Under the pieces are notes generated by a model that saw only the letters and a program-made list of their open reading frames with translations, was not told the DNA's origin and searched no databases. Of a stretch of 64,000 bases of DNA, positions 17,899 to 27,837 are shown one piece after another; position 1 is the first letter of the stretch; each line of letters opens with the position of its first letter. This DNA comes from Marinobacter sp. BW6 (lineage in GTDB: Bacteria; Pseudomonadota; Gammaproteobacteria; Pseudomonadales; Oleiphilaceae): assembly GCF_008107725.1 (NCBI RefSeq), contig NZ_VIRN01000068.1, positions 248,001 to 312,000 on the forward strand. The letters are read 5' to 3'. A program made the translations under genes and the position numbers.

Positions 17899-19317
17899 AT
17901 GGTTTTTTCATCCAACATCTTCCTGTTCCTGTTTCTGCCGGCGTTTCTGGGGCTTTACTACCTGACGCCGTTCCGCCACCGCTCACTGGTCATCCTGCTG
18001 GGCAGCTATGCCTTTTACGCCTGGTGGCGGGTGGATTTCCTGCTGCTGTTCGTGGCGATTACCTTCTGGAACTACCTGATTGGACTGGGCATCCACCGGG
18101 CCGGTATTGGAACGTCGCGGGCCCGAAAGTGGGTCGGCGTTGGTGTCGCGGGCGACCTTGCCACGCTGGGCTACTTCAAGTACGCCAATTTCGGCGTGGA
18201 CAGCCTCAATGAAATCTTCCTGTCACTGGGGTACCAGCCACTGGAGCTGGCACACATCATCCTGCCGATCGGCATTTCCTTTTACATCTTCCAGGCCATT
18301 TCGTACGTGGTGGATGTGTATCGGGGCGATACCGAACCGACCCGGCGATTCGTGGATTTCGCAGCATTCATTGCGCTCTTCCCCCAACTGATCGCCGGGC
18401 CGGTGCTCCGTTACAAGGATCTGGCGGACCAGTTCACCTACCGGTCCCACACCCTCGAGAAATTCGGTGAGGGGGCGACTCGTTTCATGCAGGGGTTCGT
18501 CAAGAAGGTGTTCATCGCGGATTCCATCGCGCCCCTGGCCGATGGTGCCTTTGCGCTCTCCGATCCTTCCACGGCGGACGCCTGGCTGGGGATCCTGGCG
18601 TACACCGCGCAGCTCTACTTTGACTTCTCGGGGTATTCGGACATGGCCATCGGCCTCGGGCTGATGATGGGATTCCGGTTCCCCGAGAACTTCAACCAGC
18701 CCTACATCAGCCAGAGCATTACCGAATTCTGGCGACGTTGGCACATCAGCCTGTCGAGTTGGCTGCGCGATTACCTTTACATCCCACTGGGCGGCAATCG
18801 CAAGGGCGTGTTCGGAACCTACCGGAACCTGGTGCTGACCATGTTGCTCGGCGGCCTCTGGCACGGGGCCAACTGGACGTTCCTGCTCTGGGGCGCCTGG
18901 CATGGTGGAGTTCTGGCCATCGAGCGTGCGCTTGGCGTTGACGCCAGTCCCCAAACGTTCCGGGTCAGCCGCTGGGCGATGACGTTCCTGTTCGTCATGT
19001 TGGGCTGGGTTACGTTCCGGGCCGCGAGCATCGGAGATGCCTTCAGCTTCTACGGGGCAATGTTCAGTTTCGACGGCTTCAGTCTGAGTGCGGTCTACCT
19101 GCAGGACATCCGCGGCCTGAACCTGGCGATCCTGGCACTGGCGTATCTGGTGGTGCTGGTGATGGGGCTCAGGGAACGGCTGCCCTGGACGCTTGCCCCG
19201 GCCTTTGTCGGTCGGATGAGGGCGGCCTTGCCGACCTTGCTCGTGCCGATCTTCCTGCTGGCGGTGCTCAAGCTGTCGGCGGAAAGCTTCTCACCGTTTC
19301 TCTACTTCCAGTTCTGA
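17899..19317 (+). CDS. algI: Alginate O-acetylation membrane protein, MBOAT family
   Basis: A 472-residue multi-span inner-membrane protein of the MBOAT family that relays acetyl groups to the periplasm for alginate acetylation. The family signature TEFWRRWHISLSSWLRDYLYIP and the motif GGLWHGANWTF are both present; the catalytic histidine is H322, the same residue number as the essential histidine of P. aeruginosa AlgI. The protein is about 50 residues shorter than the Pseudomonas one, at the C-terminus. In this cluster it follows algG directly, whereas in Pseudomonas algX and algL come between. Confidence 0.95.
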   Translation: MVFSSNIFLFLFLPAFLGLYYLTPFRHRSLVILLGSYAFYAWWRVDFLLLFVAITFWNYLIGLGIHRAGIGTSRARKWVGVGVAGDLATLGYFKYANFGVDSLNEIFLSLGYQPLELAHIILPIGISFYIFQAISYVVDVYRGDTEPTRRFVDFAAFIALFPQLIAGPVLRYKDLADQFTYRSHTLEKFGEGATRFMQGFVKKVFIADSIAPLADGAFALSDPSTADAWLGILAYTAQLYFDFSGYSDMAIGLGLMMGFRFPENFNQPYISQSITEFWRRWHISLSSWLRDYLYIPLGGNRKGVFGTYRNLVLTMLLGGLWHGANWTFLLWGAWHGGVLAIERALGVDASPQTFRVSRWAMTFLFVMLGWVTFRAASIGDAFSFYGAMFSFDGFSLSAVYLQDIRGLNLAILALAYLVVLVMGLRERLPWTLAPAFVGRMRAALPTLLVPIFLLAVLKLSAESFSPFLYFQF

Positions 19318-19326
19318 GGAGGCCTT

Positions 19327-20478
19327 ATGACCGCGACATCGAGAAAAATGACGGCCTGTCTGTTCATCGTGATCGTCCTTGGCCTGGGCGTCCTCTCGCT
19401 CCGTTCCTTTGGCGACTACGGGGTGCAGGAAGGGCTGGACCCAGTGACCGGCGAACTGGCCCGCGACGTTGAAAGTCACTATGACGACGGATTCCCGGTG
19501 CGGGATCTGGGCACCAACCTGTGGGCAGCCATCAACTACACCTTGTTCAAGGAAGGTCGTCCCGGTGTGACCGTCGGGGAGCAGGGCTGGCTGTTCACCG
19601 ACGAGGAAATCTACCCGGGATCGGAGAGTTCCGTCGTGGTGGAGACCAACCTCTCTCGGGTCGTGGCCGTGGCTGATTATCTGCGAGCCGAAGGCATCCC
19701 AGTTGCCGTACTGGTCGTGCCCGCCAAGGCGCGCGTCTACGCCGGGCAATTGGGGGATCACGAGCCGGTTCCGCTCATGCAATCGCTGTACGACCGGTTC
19801 CTCGATCGTATGGCGGCAGAACAGATCCTGGCGCCGGAGCTGATGCCGGACATGGCAGACGCCCGTGACCAGGGCAACCAGGTATTCCTGCGCACGGATA
19901 CGCACTGGACGCCCGAGGGCGCAGATGTGTTTGCCCGCAATGCCGCAGGTGAGATCAAGGCGTCTTTCGACGGGCAATCCTGGGGCGACACCCAGTTTGT
20001 CACGGCGCCCGGTGAAACCCTTACCCACGAAGGCGATCTGCTCACGTACCTGCCCCTGGAGCCGCTGTTTCCATCCCTGGGGCCGGACCCGGACAGGCTC
20101 ACCGAACGGTCAACGGCCGTGGCAGGTGCTGAAGGCGCTTCTGCGCAGAGCCTGTTCGCCGAGACCTCGGCCGACATTGTTCTTGTTGGCACCAGTTACA
20201 GCGCCAACCCACTCTGGGATTTCCCGGGTGCTCTCAAACGCCACCTTGGCCGGGACCTGATCAACGTCGCGGACGAGGGGCAGGGGCCCTTCCAACCCAT
20301 GACTGACTATCTCAAATCCGACGAGTTCCAGGATAACCCTCCAGAACTCGTGGTCTGGGAATTTCCCGAGCGGTACCTCGCCCAGCCTGTGACAACGAAG
20401 GACACGCTGACCTGGTTCGATCGCCGGGAAAACCTGCTGGCCCAGGCGAATGATTCGGGCCATCAAACCATCCAATGA
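19327..20478 (+). CDS. algJ: Alginate O-acetyltransferase AlgJ (SGNH-like)
   Basis: A 383-residue membrane-anchored periplasmic protein. An uncleaved N-terminal helix spans residues 7-25. The SGNH-type catalytic residues are conserved: D191 and H193 in TDTHWT, and the nucleophile S290 in VGTSYSANP; the P. aeruginosa residues are D190, H192 and S288. It accepts acetyl groups delivered through AlgI and passes them on during alginate acetylation. A strong GAGGAGG ribosome binding site precedes ATG 19327, nine bases after algI. Confidence 0.93.
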   Translation: MTATSRKMTACLFIVIVLGLGVLSLRSFGDYGVQEGLDPVTGELARDVESHYDDGFPVRDLGTNLWAAINYTLFKEGRPGVTVGEQGWLFTDEEIYPGSESSVVVETNLSRVVAVADYLRAEGIPVAVLVVPAKARVYAGQLGDHEPVPLMQSLYDRFLDRMAAEQILAPELMPDMADARDQGNQVFLRTDTHWTPEGADVFARNAAGEIKASFDGQSWGDTQFVTAPGETLTHEGDLLTYLPLEPLFPSLGPDPDRLTERSTAVAGAEGASAQSLFAETSADIVLVGTSYSANPLWDFPGALKRHLGRDLINVADEGQGPFQPMTDYLKSDEFQDNPPELVVWEFPERYLAQPVTTKDTLTWFDRRENLLAQANDSGHQTIQ

Positions 20479-20489
20479 GGAGATCTACC

Positions 20490-21137
20490 ATGCAATTAAC
20501 CATCAAAGCTGTATTTGCTGTTTTGCTCAGCCTGCTGGTCACCCTGTCCGCTCAGGCCGGGGAAGACGCACTTTATGCCGCCGAAGCACCGGATGGCGCC
20601 ACGTTTATCCGGGTGGTGAATGCCGATGTCAGCGGGACCATTCCCCAGGCCGAGATTGGTGGCAAGGCCATCAAGGACATCGCTCCAATGGCCGCAAGCC
20701 CCTACATCTACCTGCCGGCCGGCACCTACAAGCTCAGTGTCGGCGATCAGGCGGAGCCGGTCACCATGGAAAAGAACCGGTTCTACACAGCCGTCGTGCT
20801 GGATTCCGGCGAGCTGAAAATCCTGGCGGACAAGACCTTCAAGAATCCCAGGAAGGCCCTGGTTTCCTTCTACAACCTGACGGGCGATGGTGGCGTCAGC
20901 CTGAAAACGGCCGACGGCAAGGTATCTGTGATCGACCCGCTTGACCCGATCAGTGTAGGCAATCGGGAAATCAACGCGGTCAAGATCTCGCTGGGTGCAT
21001 TCTCGGGCGGTGAGCCGGTGGCAAAGACTCCCGCGGTCAACCTGCAGCGAGGCAAGGTTTTCAGCTTTTTCGTGATTGATGCTGGCGGAAGCCCGCAATT
21101 GCTGGTTGCTGAAAACCGCGTGGACACCTCGGTCTGA
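20490..21137 (+). CDS. algF: Periplasmic alginate O-acetylation accessory protein
   Basis: A 215-residue exported protein (P. aeruginosa AlgF 216). ATG 20490 is preferred over the in-frame ATG 20475 because GAGGAG (20477-20482) is seven bases upstream and because it places the signal peptide at the very N-terminus (cleavage after SAQA, residue 22). The mature protein begins GEDALYAAEAPDGATF, typical of AlgF, and has two small beta-rich domains. AlgF is required for acetylation and probably adapts AlgJ and AlgX; it has no known catalytic site. Confidence 0.93.
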   Translation: MQLTIKAVFAVLLSLLVTLSAQAGEDALYAAEAPDGATFIRVVNADVSGTIPQAEIGGKAIKDIAPMAASPYIYLPAGTYKLSVGDQAEPVTMEKNRFYTAVVLDSGELKILADKTFKNPRKALVSFYNLTGDGGVSLKTADGKVSVIDPLDPISVGNREINAVKISLGAFSGGEPVAKTPAVNLQRGKVFSFFVIDAGGSPQLLVAENRVDTSV

Positions 21138-22585
21138 TGGAGACGGTTTCAATGGCAGGGTTCAGTGCGGTAATGCACCGCTTCGTCCGACACGCCGGCG
21201 GCATGATGGCGCTGCTTGGTATCAGCGCCGCCTCAGTCACGGCGGCAGAACTGCCGGAGTACGAGGTGGATTCACAGATCAGGCTGTGCCCGATGGCGTC
21301 GCAATCCTTCGCCTACGACACCGGCTATCTGAAGAACTTCAACGTGCTGGTGCAGGGGCAGGACGACTGGCTCTTCCGCTCGGAGGCGGAACTGCCGGAG
21401 CAGTTCGGTCCCAGTCAGGAGGGGTTGCGCCATCTGGAACGTTTTGCCCGCTACCTGAAACAGGCCACGGGAACCGAACTGGTTTTGGTGTTCCAGCCCA
21501 CCAAGGGGCTGGTGCACCCGAACAAACTGCCGGAGCACTCGTCAGTGAAGTTCTCCTGGCCCTATGCCCGCAGCAATTACCTGGATGCGCTCGCGAAGTT
21601 TCGTCAGGCGGGACTGGTGGCTCCGGACCTCGGGCCGTTGCTGGACGAGCCCAGCAAGGACAAAGCTTATTACTTCAAACGTGACCACCACTGGACACCC
21701 TACGGTGCCCGTCGCACGGCCCGCATCGTTGCTGACCGGATTCGTCAGATGCCGGCCTATCAGTCATTGCCACAGAAGACCTTTGAGACCCGGCGCATCG
21801 GCCTGATCCGCAAGGACGGTTCGCTGCAGGATGCCGCGCGCCGTATCTGTGGCCAGGCCTGGCCATCCCAGTATGTGGATGAGTACCGCACCGAGGTGTC
21901 CGGCAATGCTTCCGGGGGCGGCGAAAATGCCCTGTTCGGTGACGAGAGCCTGCCCCCGATCACGCTGGTCGGTACCAGTAACAGTAAGGGTGCGCAGGAC
22001 TATAACTTCGCCGGTTCGTTGCAGGAATTCCTGGGCGTGGAAGTCCTGAACGTGGCGGTGGCCGGCGGCAGTTACGACGGCTCGATGTTCGAGTACCTGA
22101 TGTCGGACAGCTTTCGCGAGTCACCACCGGCAATCATGATCTGGGAGATTCCCGCCTACCACAACCTCGACAGTGGCGAGTTCTATCGCCAGGTCGTGCC
22201 AATGGTGAGCGATGGTTGTCAGGGGCGCCAGCCGGTGTTGCAGAACACCACGGCGGTGAAGGCCGGCAACAATGAAGTGCTCTACAACGGCGGCGGCCAA
22301 TTCCTGGAACTGCCCAGCGACGAGTACCTGGTCGAACTCCAGTTCAGTGATCCCGCCGTCAAGGACGTCGATGCCTTCATCTGGTACGTCTTCGGCCGCA
22401 AGGACCGGGTGGACCTGGAGTATGGCGCCCGCGTCGAAACCACCGGGCGGTTCATGTTCGAACTGCCCGCCGGTGAAAGCTGGAATGACGAGTTGTTCAT
22501 GTCGCTGGATCTTGAGCTCGAAGCGGAGCAGGTCAGCGACGGTTTAACGGTGACGGCCAAGGTGTGCCGTCGCCAAGACATATAA
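21137..22585 (+). CDS. algX: Alginate O-acetyltransferase / biosynthesis protein AlgX
   Basis: Up to 482 residues (P. aeruginosa AlgX 474). ATG 21137 overlaps the algF stop as TGATG; ATG 21152, with GGAG nine bases before it, is an equally reasonable start and gives a more compact signal peptide. AlgX has an SGNH acetyltransferase domain and a C-terminal carbohydrate-binding module that performs the final transfer of acetyl to polymannuronate in the periplasm. The catalytic Asp-x-His is in RDHHWTPYG (D183 and H185 counting from 21137), and the serine is in VGTSNSKG (S281). Its position after algF rather than before algL-algI differs from the Pseudomonas operon. Confidence 0.94.
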   Translation: METVSMAGFSAVMHRFVRHAGGMMALLGISAASVTAAELPEYEVDSQIRLCPMASQSFAYDTGYLKNFNVLVQGQDDWLFRSEAELPEQFGPSQEGLRHLERFARYLKQATGTELVLVFQPTKGLVHPNKLPEHSSVKFSWPYARSNYLDALAKFRQAGLVAPDLGPLLDEPSKDKAYYFKRDHHWTPYGARRTARIVADRIRQMPAYQSLPQKTFETRRIGLIRKDGSLQDAARRICGQAWPSQYVDEYRTEVSGNASGGGENALFGDESLPPITLVGTSNSKGAQDYNFAGSLQEFLGVEVLNVAVAGGSYDGSMFEYLMSDSFRESPPAIMIWEIPAYHNLDSGEFYRQVVPMVSDGCQGRQPVLQNTTAVKAGNNEVLYNGGGQFLELPSDEYLVELQFSDPAVKDVDAFIWYVFGRKDRVDLEYGARVETTGRFMFELPAGESWNDELFMSLDLELEAEQVSDGLTVTAKVCRRQDI

Positions 22586-22614
22586 AGCAAACCCACCCGT
22601 AATTGGGAGTTGGT

Positions 22615-23796
22615 ATGAGGATCGGACAAACAGACATGGTAGGCAATGCGGGACGAATCCTGATGTCCACGGCACTGGTCTCGACCCTTGGCGTAGCCTC
22701 GGTCCAGGCCGCGCAATGCTATGAGGAAGGGCTGCGTGCCCCCGTTGGCTATTACCAGATACCGGAAGCCCGTGACGGTGGCTCCTACAACTGTGAAGTG
22801 ATCGAGCCGTACCGGGGCGACATGAACTTCACCAGCAAATACAAGGGCAGCGACAGCGCCCGCAATGAACTCAACGAGGACGCCTACCAGGCCTATCTGG
22901 ATGCCACAGGGGCTATCCGAGGCTTCGAGAAAACGGTGATTGCCGGTGCCGACGACTATCAGGTGGATGGCGACGGGCCGGCTGCCCGGGATTGCGTGCT
23001 CGACAATCTCGACAACTGGGCCCAGGCGGATGCGCTTCTGCCTGATGAGATCAACCACGTGGGGCAGGCCGTTCGCAAGTGGGCACTGGCCGCCGCTGCC
23101 AACGCCTACTTGCGGGTCAAGCTGTCTTCCGCCGATTCCGCGCTGGATCCGGCTCGCCTGAATCGCATTGAAGCGTGGTTCGACCGGGTCGCCAACGGAG
23201 TTCGCGGCTACTACACCGACCGTGAACCACGGAAGGTCAATAACCACGATTACTGGGCAGCCTGGGCGGTAATGGCCACCTCGGTGGCCACGGAAGATTG
23301 CGGCCACTGGAACTGGTCCATGAGCAAGTTCGAGGAGGCCATGGGTCAGATCAGCAGCGACGGCTACCTGCCCAAGGAACTCAGCCGTCAGGATCGGGCC
23401 CTTGAATACCTCAACTACGCTATGCAACCGCTCACCGCAATTGCCGTGTTTGCCGAGGTTAATGGTGTCTCGGTGCACGAGCGGTATGGCGATGCCTTCA
23501 AGACGCTGGCCCAGAACGTAGTGACCGGGCTGGACGATGCCTCGGCCATCGAAGCCATCACCGGATACCCGCAGATCTCGGATGGCCTCCACACGGCCTG
23601 GGGTCTTGCCTGGATGCGGCCCTGGACCGAAACCTGGGGCGATCTGCCGGGTATGAACGCGTTCATGACGTCGTACGGCCCGGTCAAGAATACCCGGTTG
23701 GGCGGCGACATCGAGTTTCTGTATCGGGTGGATCCGCTCTGGCCAACCGGCCGGGAACCCTTTCCGCCCGGCGAAATCCGCATCGATTTTAACTGA
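22615..23796 (+). CDS. algL: Periplasmic alginate lyase (polysaccharide lyase family 5)
   Basis: A 393-residue exported lyase that clears mislocalised alginate from the periplasm and is also needed for efficient export. ATG 22615 has GGGAG five bases upstream. The signal peptide extends to about residue 30 (VQAAQC). PL5 landmarks are FTSKYKGSDSARNELN (catalytic-site lysine), the NNHxYW block, and RALEYLNYAMQPL with the conserved Arg and Tyr. The central motif reads NNHDYWAAW, where Pseudomonas and Sphingomonas enzymes have NNHSYWAAW, so Ser next to the catalytic His is replaced by Asp. The protein is about 25 residues longer than P. aeruginosa AlgL (367). Confidence 0.93.
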   Translation: MRIGQTDMVGNAGRILMSTALVSTLGVASVQAAQCYEEGLRAPVGYYQIPEARDGGSYNCEVIEPYRGDMNFTSKYKGSDSARNELNEDAYQAYLDATGAIRGFEKTVIAGADDYQVDGDGPAARDCVLDNLDNWAQADALLPDEINHVGQAVRKWALAAAANAYLRVKLSSADSALDPARLNRIEAWFDRVANGVRGYYTDREPRKVNNHDYWAAWAVMATSVATEDCGHWNWSMSKFEEAMGQISSDGYLPKELSRQDRALEYLNYAMQPLTAIAVFAEVNGVSVHERYGDAFKTLAQNVVTGLDDASAIEAITGYPQISDGLHTAWGLAWMRPWTETWGDLPGMNAFMTSYGPVKNTRLGGDIEFLYRVDPLWPTGREPFPPGEIRIDFN

Positions 23797-23889
23797 TCCA
23801 GAAAAGGATGGTCGTGCAGGGGCACGTCGGTCCAGCCCCCGGGGAGTTTGTTTCCGGGGAATCAACCAAGCAAGTGAAGGAGCAGGATT

Positions 23890-25380
23890 ATGATACCAGT
23901 CATACTGTCAGGCGGTTCCGGTTCGCGGCTCTGGCCGCTTTCCCGTCAGGCCTATCCCAAACAGTTTCTGCCGTTGCTCAATGAGGACAGCATGTTTCAG
24001 CAGACCCTCGCCAGACTTCCACAGGAGGACGTGGAAGCGCCGGTGGTGGTCGCCAATGATGAACACCGTTTTCTGGTGAAGGAACAACTGGATGCCATTG
24101 GCCAGAAACCGCAGTCCATTTTGCTCGAACCCTTTGGCCGGAACACCGCGCCGGCTGTGGCCCTGGCTGCGATCCAGGTTGCCCGAAAGGACCCCGCCAG
24201 CATCATGCTCGTGTTGCCCGCAGACCATGCGATCAGCCAGACCAAACCGTTCCACGAAGCCATAGCGAAGGGATTGAAGGTCGCCAAAGATGGCGCCCTG
24301 GTCCTGTTCGGCACCACGCCGGATCGGCCGGAAACCGGCTATGGCTATATTTCCGCCGCCGGTAGCGAGGATGATCCCAGCGGTCCAAGGCCGGTACGGA
24401 AGTTTATCGAGAAGCCCGATGAGGCGACGGCGCGTCGATTGCTGGACGAAGGTGGCTATTTCTGGAACAGCGGTATGTTCATGTTCCGGGCCGATGCCTA
24501 CCTGCGGGAGCTGAAACGGCACAGCCGGGATATCTACGACACGGCCTTGCTGGCTTCCCGGAGTCTGTCGAAAGACATGGGCTTCAGCCGGATTCCGCCG
24601 GAGATTTTCGAACACTGTCCGGATGATTCCATCGACTACGCTGTGATGGAAAAGACCACCCGTGCCACGTTGGTTCCGCTGGATGCCGGCTGGAGCGATG
24701 TGGGTGCTTGGTCATCCATCTGGGACATCAGCGAAAAGGATGAACAGCAGAACGCCGTGTATGGCGATGCCTGCCTGGCTGACAGCTCCGGCTGCCTGAT
24801 CCATGCCCCGGAAAAACTGGTGGCCATGGTGGGCGTGGACGATCTGGTTGTTGTTGATACCAAGGATGCCCTGATGATCGCGCCCCGCGAGCGTGTCCAG
24901 GAGGTCAAGGGGGTGGTGCAGAAGCTGAAAGCGGAGGGGCGCCCGGAAACCCGCATCCACCGGGAGGTGTTCCGGCCGTGGGGCAGTTACGACAGCATTG
25001 ACAACGGAAACCGCTTCCAGGTCAAACGCATCACGGTGAAGCCAGGGGAACGGTTGTCGCTGCAGAAGCATCATCACCGGGCCGAGCACTGGATCATTGT
25101 GCGTGGAACCGCCGAAGTCTCCCGGGACGACGAAACCTTCCTGCTGTCGGAAAACGAATCCACCTACATCCCGATTGGTTCGGTGCATCGGTTGTTTAAT
25201 CCCGGAAAGATTCCGCTGGAATTGATCGAGGTCCAGTCCGGTGCCTACCTGGGCGAAGACGACATTGAGCGTCTGGATGACCGGTATGGCCGAACGGAAC
25301 CGGCACAGGATATTCAGCAGTCGACTCAGGATGCCGAGGAAGAAGAGGAAATCCCGGTGATGGAGGCTCGGGTTGGATAA
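23890..25380 (+). CDS. algA: Bifunctional mannose-6-phosphate isomerase / GDP-mannose pyrophosphorylase
   Basis: A 496-residue cytoplasmic enzyme that catalyses the first and third steps of GDP-mannose synthesis. The N-terminal nucleotidyltransferase domain has the signature [14 protein letters not shown] at residues 6-19, then [13 protein letters not shown] and FIEKPD. The C-terminal cupin domain carries the type II isomerase metal site in [16 protein letters not shown]. There is a short acidic tail ([10 protein letters not shown]) beyond the usual end, making it about 15 residues longer than P. aeruginosa AlgA (481). It lies 93 bases after algL. Confidence 0.96.
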   Translation: MIPVILSGGSGSRLWPLSRQAYPKQFLPLLNEDSMFQQTLARLPQEDVEAPVVVANDEHRFLVKEQLDAIGQKPQSILLEPFGRNTAPAVALAAIQVARKDPASIMLVLPADHAISQTKPFHEAIAKGLKVAKDGALVLFGTTPDRPETGYGYISAAGSEDDPSGPRPVRKFIEKPDEATARRLLDEGGYFWNSGMFMFRADAYLRELKRHSRDIYDTALLASRSLSKDMGFSRIPPEIFEHCPDDSIDYAVMEKTTRATLVPLDAGWSDVGAWSSIWDISEKDEQQNAVYGDACLADSSGCLIHAPEKLVAMVGVDDLVVVDTKDALMIAPRERVQEVKGVVQKLKAEGRPETRIHREVFRPWGSYDSIDNGNRFQVKRITVKPGERLSLQKHHHRAEHWIIVRGTAEVSRDDETFLLSENESTYIPIGSVHRLFNPGKIPLELIEVQSGAYLGEDDIERLDDRYGRTEPAQDIQQSTQDAEEEEEIPVMEARVG

Positions 25381-25451
25381 GTGACGGGCCAATGGACCGG
25401 GTGCTGGTCCATTGGCGTGCCCATGTTTTGATTACCGAGAGGAGACATCTC

Positions 25452-26837
25452 GTGGATTTTAACTGTTTCAAAGCCTACGACATCCGAGGCCGGGTGCCGG
25501 ATCAACTGAATACCGAATTGGCTGAACGTATTGGCAAGGCCTATGTAGCTGTAACCGGCGCTCGTAAGGTGGCCGTGGGCTACGACATCCGGCTGTCCAG
25601 TCCACAGATTGCCGATGCCCTGAACCAGGGGCTGATGGCTGCGGGCGCCGACGTCTACAGCATTGGCCTGTGCGGCACCGAACAGATCTATTTCGCGACC
25701 AGCCATTTCGAGCTGGACGGTGGCATCATGGTGACGGCCAGCCACAACCCCAAGGACTACAACGGCATGAAGCTGGTGGGGCCGGGCGCCCGGCCAATCA
25801 GCTCCGATAACGGCCTCACGGATATCCGTGACGGTGCCCAGAATGACTTGCCGGACGCGGCAGACCCGGGGACCCTGAATAGTCTGGATGTCACAGGGGC
25901 CTACGTGGAACACCTGCTCGGCTATGTTGACCGGAGCAATCTCAAGCCGCTGCGGATCGTAGTGAATGCCGGTAACGGTGGCGCCGGCGAAGTTATCGAT
26001 GCGCTCGAACCCCACCTGCCGTTCGAATTCTACAAGGTTCATCACAAGCCGGACGGGACCTTCCCGAATGGGGTGCCCAACCCGCTGCTGCAGGAGAACC
26101 GTTCGGCCACTGCCATGGCCGTCCTCGCCAGTGACGCCGCCATGGGTATCGCCTGGGACGGTGATTACGACCGATGCTTTTTCTTTGATGAGAAAGGCCG
26201 GTTCATAGAGGGCTATTACATTGTCGGTCTGCTGGCGGACCAGTTCCTGCGCAAGACCGACGGCGGCAAGGTGATCCACGATCCCCGACTGGTCTGGAAT
26301 ACGCGAGAACTGGTGTCTGCTGCCAAGGGCGTCGCGGTGGAAAGCAAAACCGGACACGCGTTCATCAAGCAGCGGATGCGGGAGGAGGACGCCGTCTATG
26401 GCGGTGAAATGAGCGCCCATCATTATTTTCGGGACTTCGCCTACTGCGACAGCGGCATGATTCCCTGGTTGTTGGTCGCCGAGCGGCTGTGCCAGTCCGG
26501 CCAGTCCCTATCGTCGCTGATAGATGCCCGGATCGAGGCATTCCCGGCCAGTGGTGAAATCAATCGGACCGTGAACGATCCTTCGGTCGTTCTTGAGGCT
26601 ATCGAGGGGATTTACCTGCGCGAGGCGCTAGCGGTGAATCACATTGACGGCCTGAGCATGGAGTTTGCTGATTGGCGTTTCAACCTGCGGATGTCCAACA
26701 CGGAACCGGTCATCCGTCTGAATGTGGAAAGCCGCGGCGACCCGGTGTTGATGGAGGAGCGAACTGAAGCGTTGCTCAGCCAGATCGAACAACTTTCGAA
26801 GCCCATTCCCAGTCACCGGGAAGCGGTGACGCTCTAG
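25452..26837 (+). CDS. algC: Phosphomannomutase (CpsG/ManB type) closing the alginate cluster
   Basis: A 461-residue alpha-D-phosphohexomutase that interconverts mannose 6-phosphate and mannose 1-phosphate, the step between the two AlgA activities. The start is GTG 25452: GAGAGGAG lies seven bases before it and the protein then begins [14 protein letters not shown] as in relatives. The phosphoserine loop is [11 protein letters not shown], the metal loop DGDYDRCF, and the sugar-binding loop [10 protein letters not shown]; the phosphate-binding loop is [12 protein letters not shown]. It resembles E. coli CpsG/ManB more than P. aeruginosa AlgC, whose gene is outside the alginate operon. A close paralogue lies at 37486-38844. 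Confidence 0.92.
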   Translation: MDFNCFKAYDIRGRVPDQLNTELAERIGKAYVAVTGARKVAVGYDIRLSSPQIADALNQGLMAAGADVYSIGLCGTEQIYFATSHFELDGGIMVTASHNPKDYNGMKLVGPGARPISSDNGLTDIRDGAQNDLPDAADPGTLNSLDVTGAYVEHLLGYVDRSNLKPLRIVVNAGNGGAGEVIDALEPHLPFEFYKVHHKPDGTFPNGVPNPLLQENRSATAMAVLASDAAMGIAWDGDYDRCFFFDEKGRFIEGYYIVGLLADQFLRKTDGGKVIHDPRLVWNTRELVSAAKGVAVESKTGHAFIKQRMREEDAVYGGEMSAHHYFRDFAYCDSGMIPWLLVAERLCQSGQSLSSLIDARIEAFPASGEINRTVNDPSVVLEAIEGIYLREALAVNHIDGLSMEFADWRFNLRMSNTEPVIRLNVESRGDPVLMEERTEALLSQIEQLSKPIPSHREAVTL

Positions 26838-26859
26838 TTCTGGCGCGCTTGGAATGGCG

Positions 26860-27396
26860 TTAGGATAACGGCGCCGGCTCGATCTGGACGTGTTGGGTGT
26901 CGTCGGCCACGCCGACGACACCGTCCTGCACCGTGATCTGCAGGGACATGCCGCGCTGGGCCAGGCTGGCCAGTGCCGCGGTTGCCTCCTGGGGCAGGTC
27001 GATGACGGTCAGGTTGCCAAAGCGCTCCAGCTTGTGGTGATGCTTTTCCCACCATAGCGGAACGGCACGCCCGCCGTAGGTGTACAGAATGACTTGCCTC
27101 GCCCGGTTGCAGGCTTTTCTTAACCGGCCTTCCTCCGGCAGCCCCAGCTCAATCCAGAGTTCAATCTCGTCGCTCAAACTTTTTCGCCATAGCTCGGGTT
27201 CGTCGTCAGTGCTAAGGCCCTTGGTAAACTCCAGGTGTTCATCGGCATTCAGGGCAAAGGCCAGCAGGCGGATCATCATGCGCTCGTCCGTTTCCGACGG
27301 ATGCTGGGCGATGGTGAGATAGTGGTCCGCGTAGTAATGCCGGTCCATGTCGGCAATGCTGAGCGTGGCCTTGAAGATTGTTGCTTTGAGTGCCAT
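26860..27396 (-). CDS. yaeQ: YaeQ family protein
   Basis: A 178-residue cytoplasmic protein matching YaeQ over its length, beginning MALKATIFKATLSIADMDRHYY and containing SDEIELWIELGLPEEGRLRKA. YaeQ has a PD-(D/E)XK-like fold; a role in suppressing loss of the transcription elongation factor RfaH was reported for the enterobacterial protein, but its biochemical activity is not established. It is convergent with algC, with only 22 bases between the two stops and no clear terminator. Confidence 0.92.
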   Translation of the reverse strand: MALKATIFKATLSIADMDRHYYADHYLTIAQHPSETDERMMIRLLAFALNADEHLEFTKGLSTDDEPELWRKSLSDEIELWIELGLPEEGRLRKACNRARQVILYTYGGRAVPLWWEKHHHKLERFGNLTVIDLPQEATAALASLAQRGMSLQITVQDGVVGVADDTQHVQIEPAPLS

Positions 27397-27471
27397 GAGC
27401 TTTCCGGAATAGTATGGGGCGATAAGTATGCGCTAGTGTAGTGCAATTCTCTCCTGGATGAGCACGATGAC

Positions 27472-27837
27472 ATGCCGATGTTGCGCGGTTTTTTGATTCT
27501 GGTTCTGTTTTTCCTGTTCGGTGAAGCCCTGCGTCTGGTGTTCCTGCTGCCGGTCAGTGGTGGCGTGCTTGGTATGATCGGGATGACCCTGACCCTGATG
27601 GTAAAAGGCAGTGTCAGCGACTCGCTGGCAGCGGCCAGCCAGGGACTGATTTCGGTGTTGGTACTGCTGATTATGCCCGGGGTCGTCGGGGTATTTTTCA
27701 CTGCAGATCAGTTCAGCGGCCAGTGGTTGGCGGTTGCGGTTGCGTTGCTGGTGGGCACCTTTCTGAGTGTCCTGACGACGCTGCTGCTGATGAAATGCCT
27801 GGTTCAGGGCCGCAACCGGAGTCAGACCAATGACTGA
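27472..27837 (+). CDS. LrgA/CidA family holin-like membrane protein
   Basis: A 121-residue membrane protein with four predicted helices. It begins MPMLRGFLILVLFFLFGEAL, has the family segment LPVSGGVLGMIGMTLTLM, and LLIMPGVVGVFF in the third helix. LrgA/CidA proteins oligomerise like holins and influence autolysis; in several bacteria the LrgAB pair also transports pyruvate. The following lrgB-type gene overlaps it by eight bases, so the two are translationally coupled. No LytSR or LysR regulator gene is adjacent. Confidence 0.9.
   Translation: MPMLRGFLILVLFFLFGEALRLVFLLPVSGGVLGMIGMTLTLMVKGSVSDSLAAASQGLISVLVLLIMPGVVGVFFTADQFSGQWLAVAVALLVGTFLSVLTTLLLMKCLVQGRNRSQTND

Noticed and set aside
16334..17986. 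A 550-codon open frame on the minus strand opposite algG
   Set aside because: It is a shadow of algG in GC-rich DNA, with no family match, no ribosome binding site of note, and full conservation of AlgG motifs on the other strand.
22282..23865. A 527-codon open frame on the minus strand opposite algX/algL
   Set aside because: It lies antisense to algL and the algX end, whose catalytic motifs are clear; composition is that of a shadow frame.
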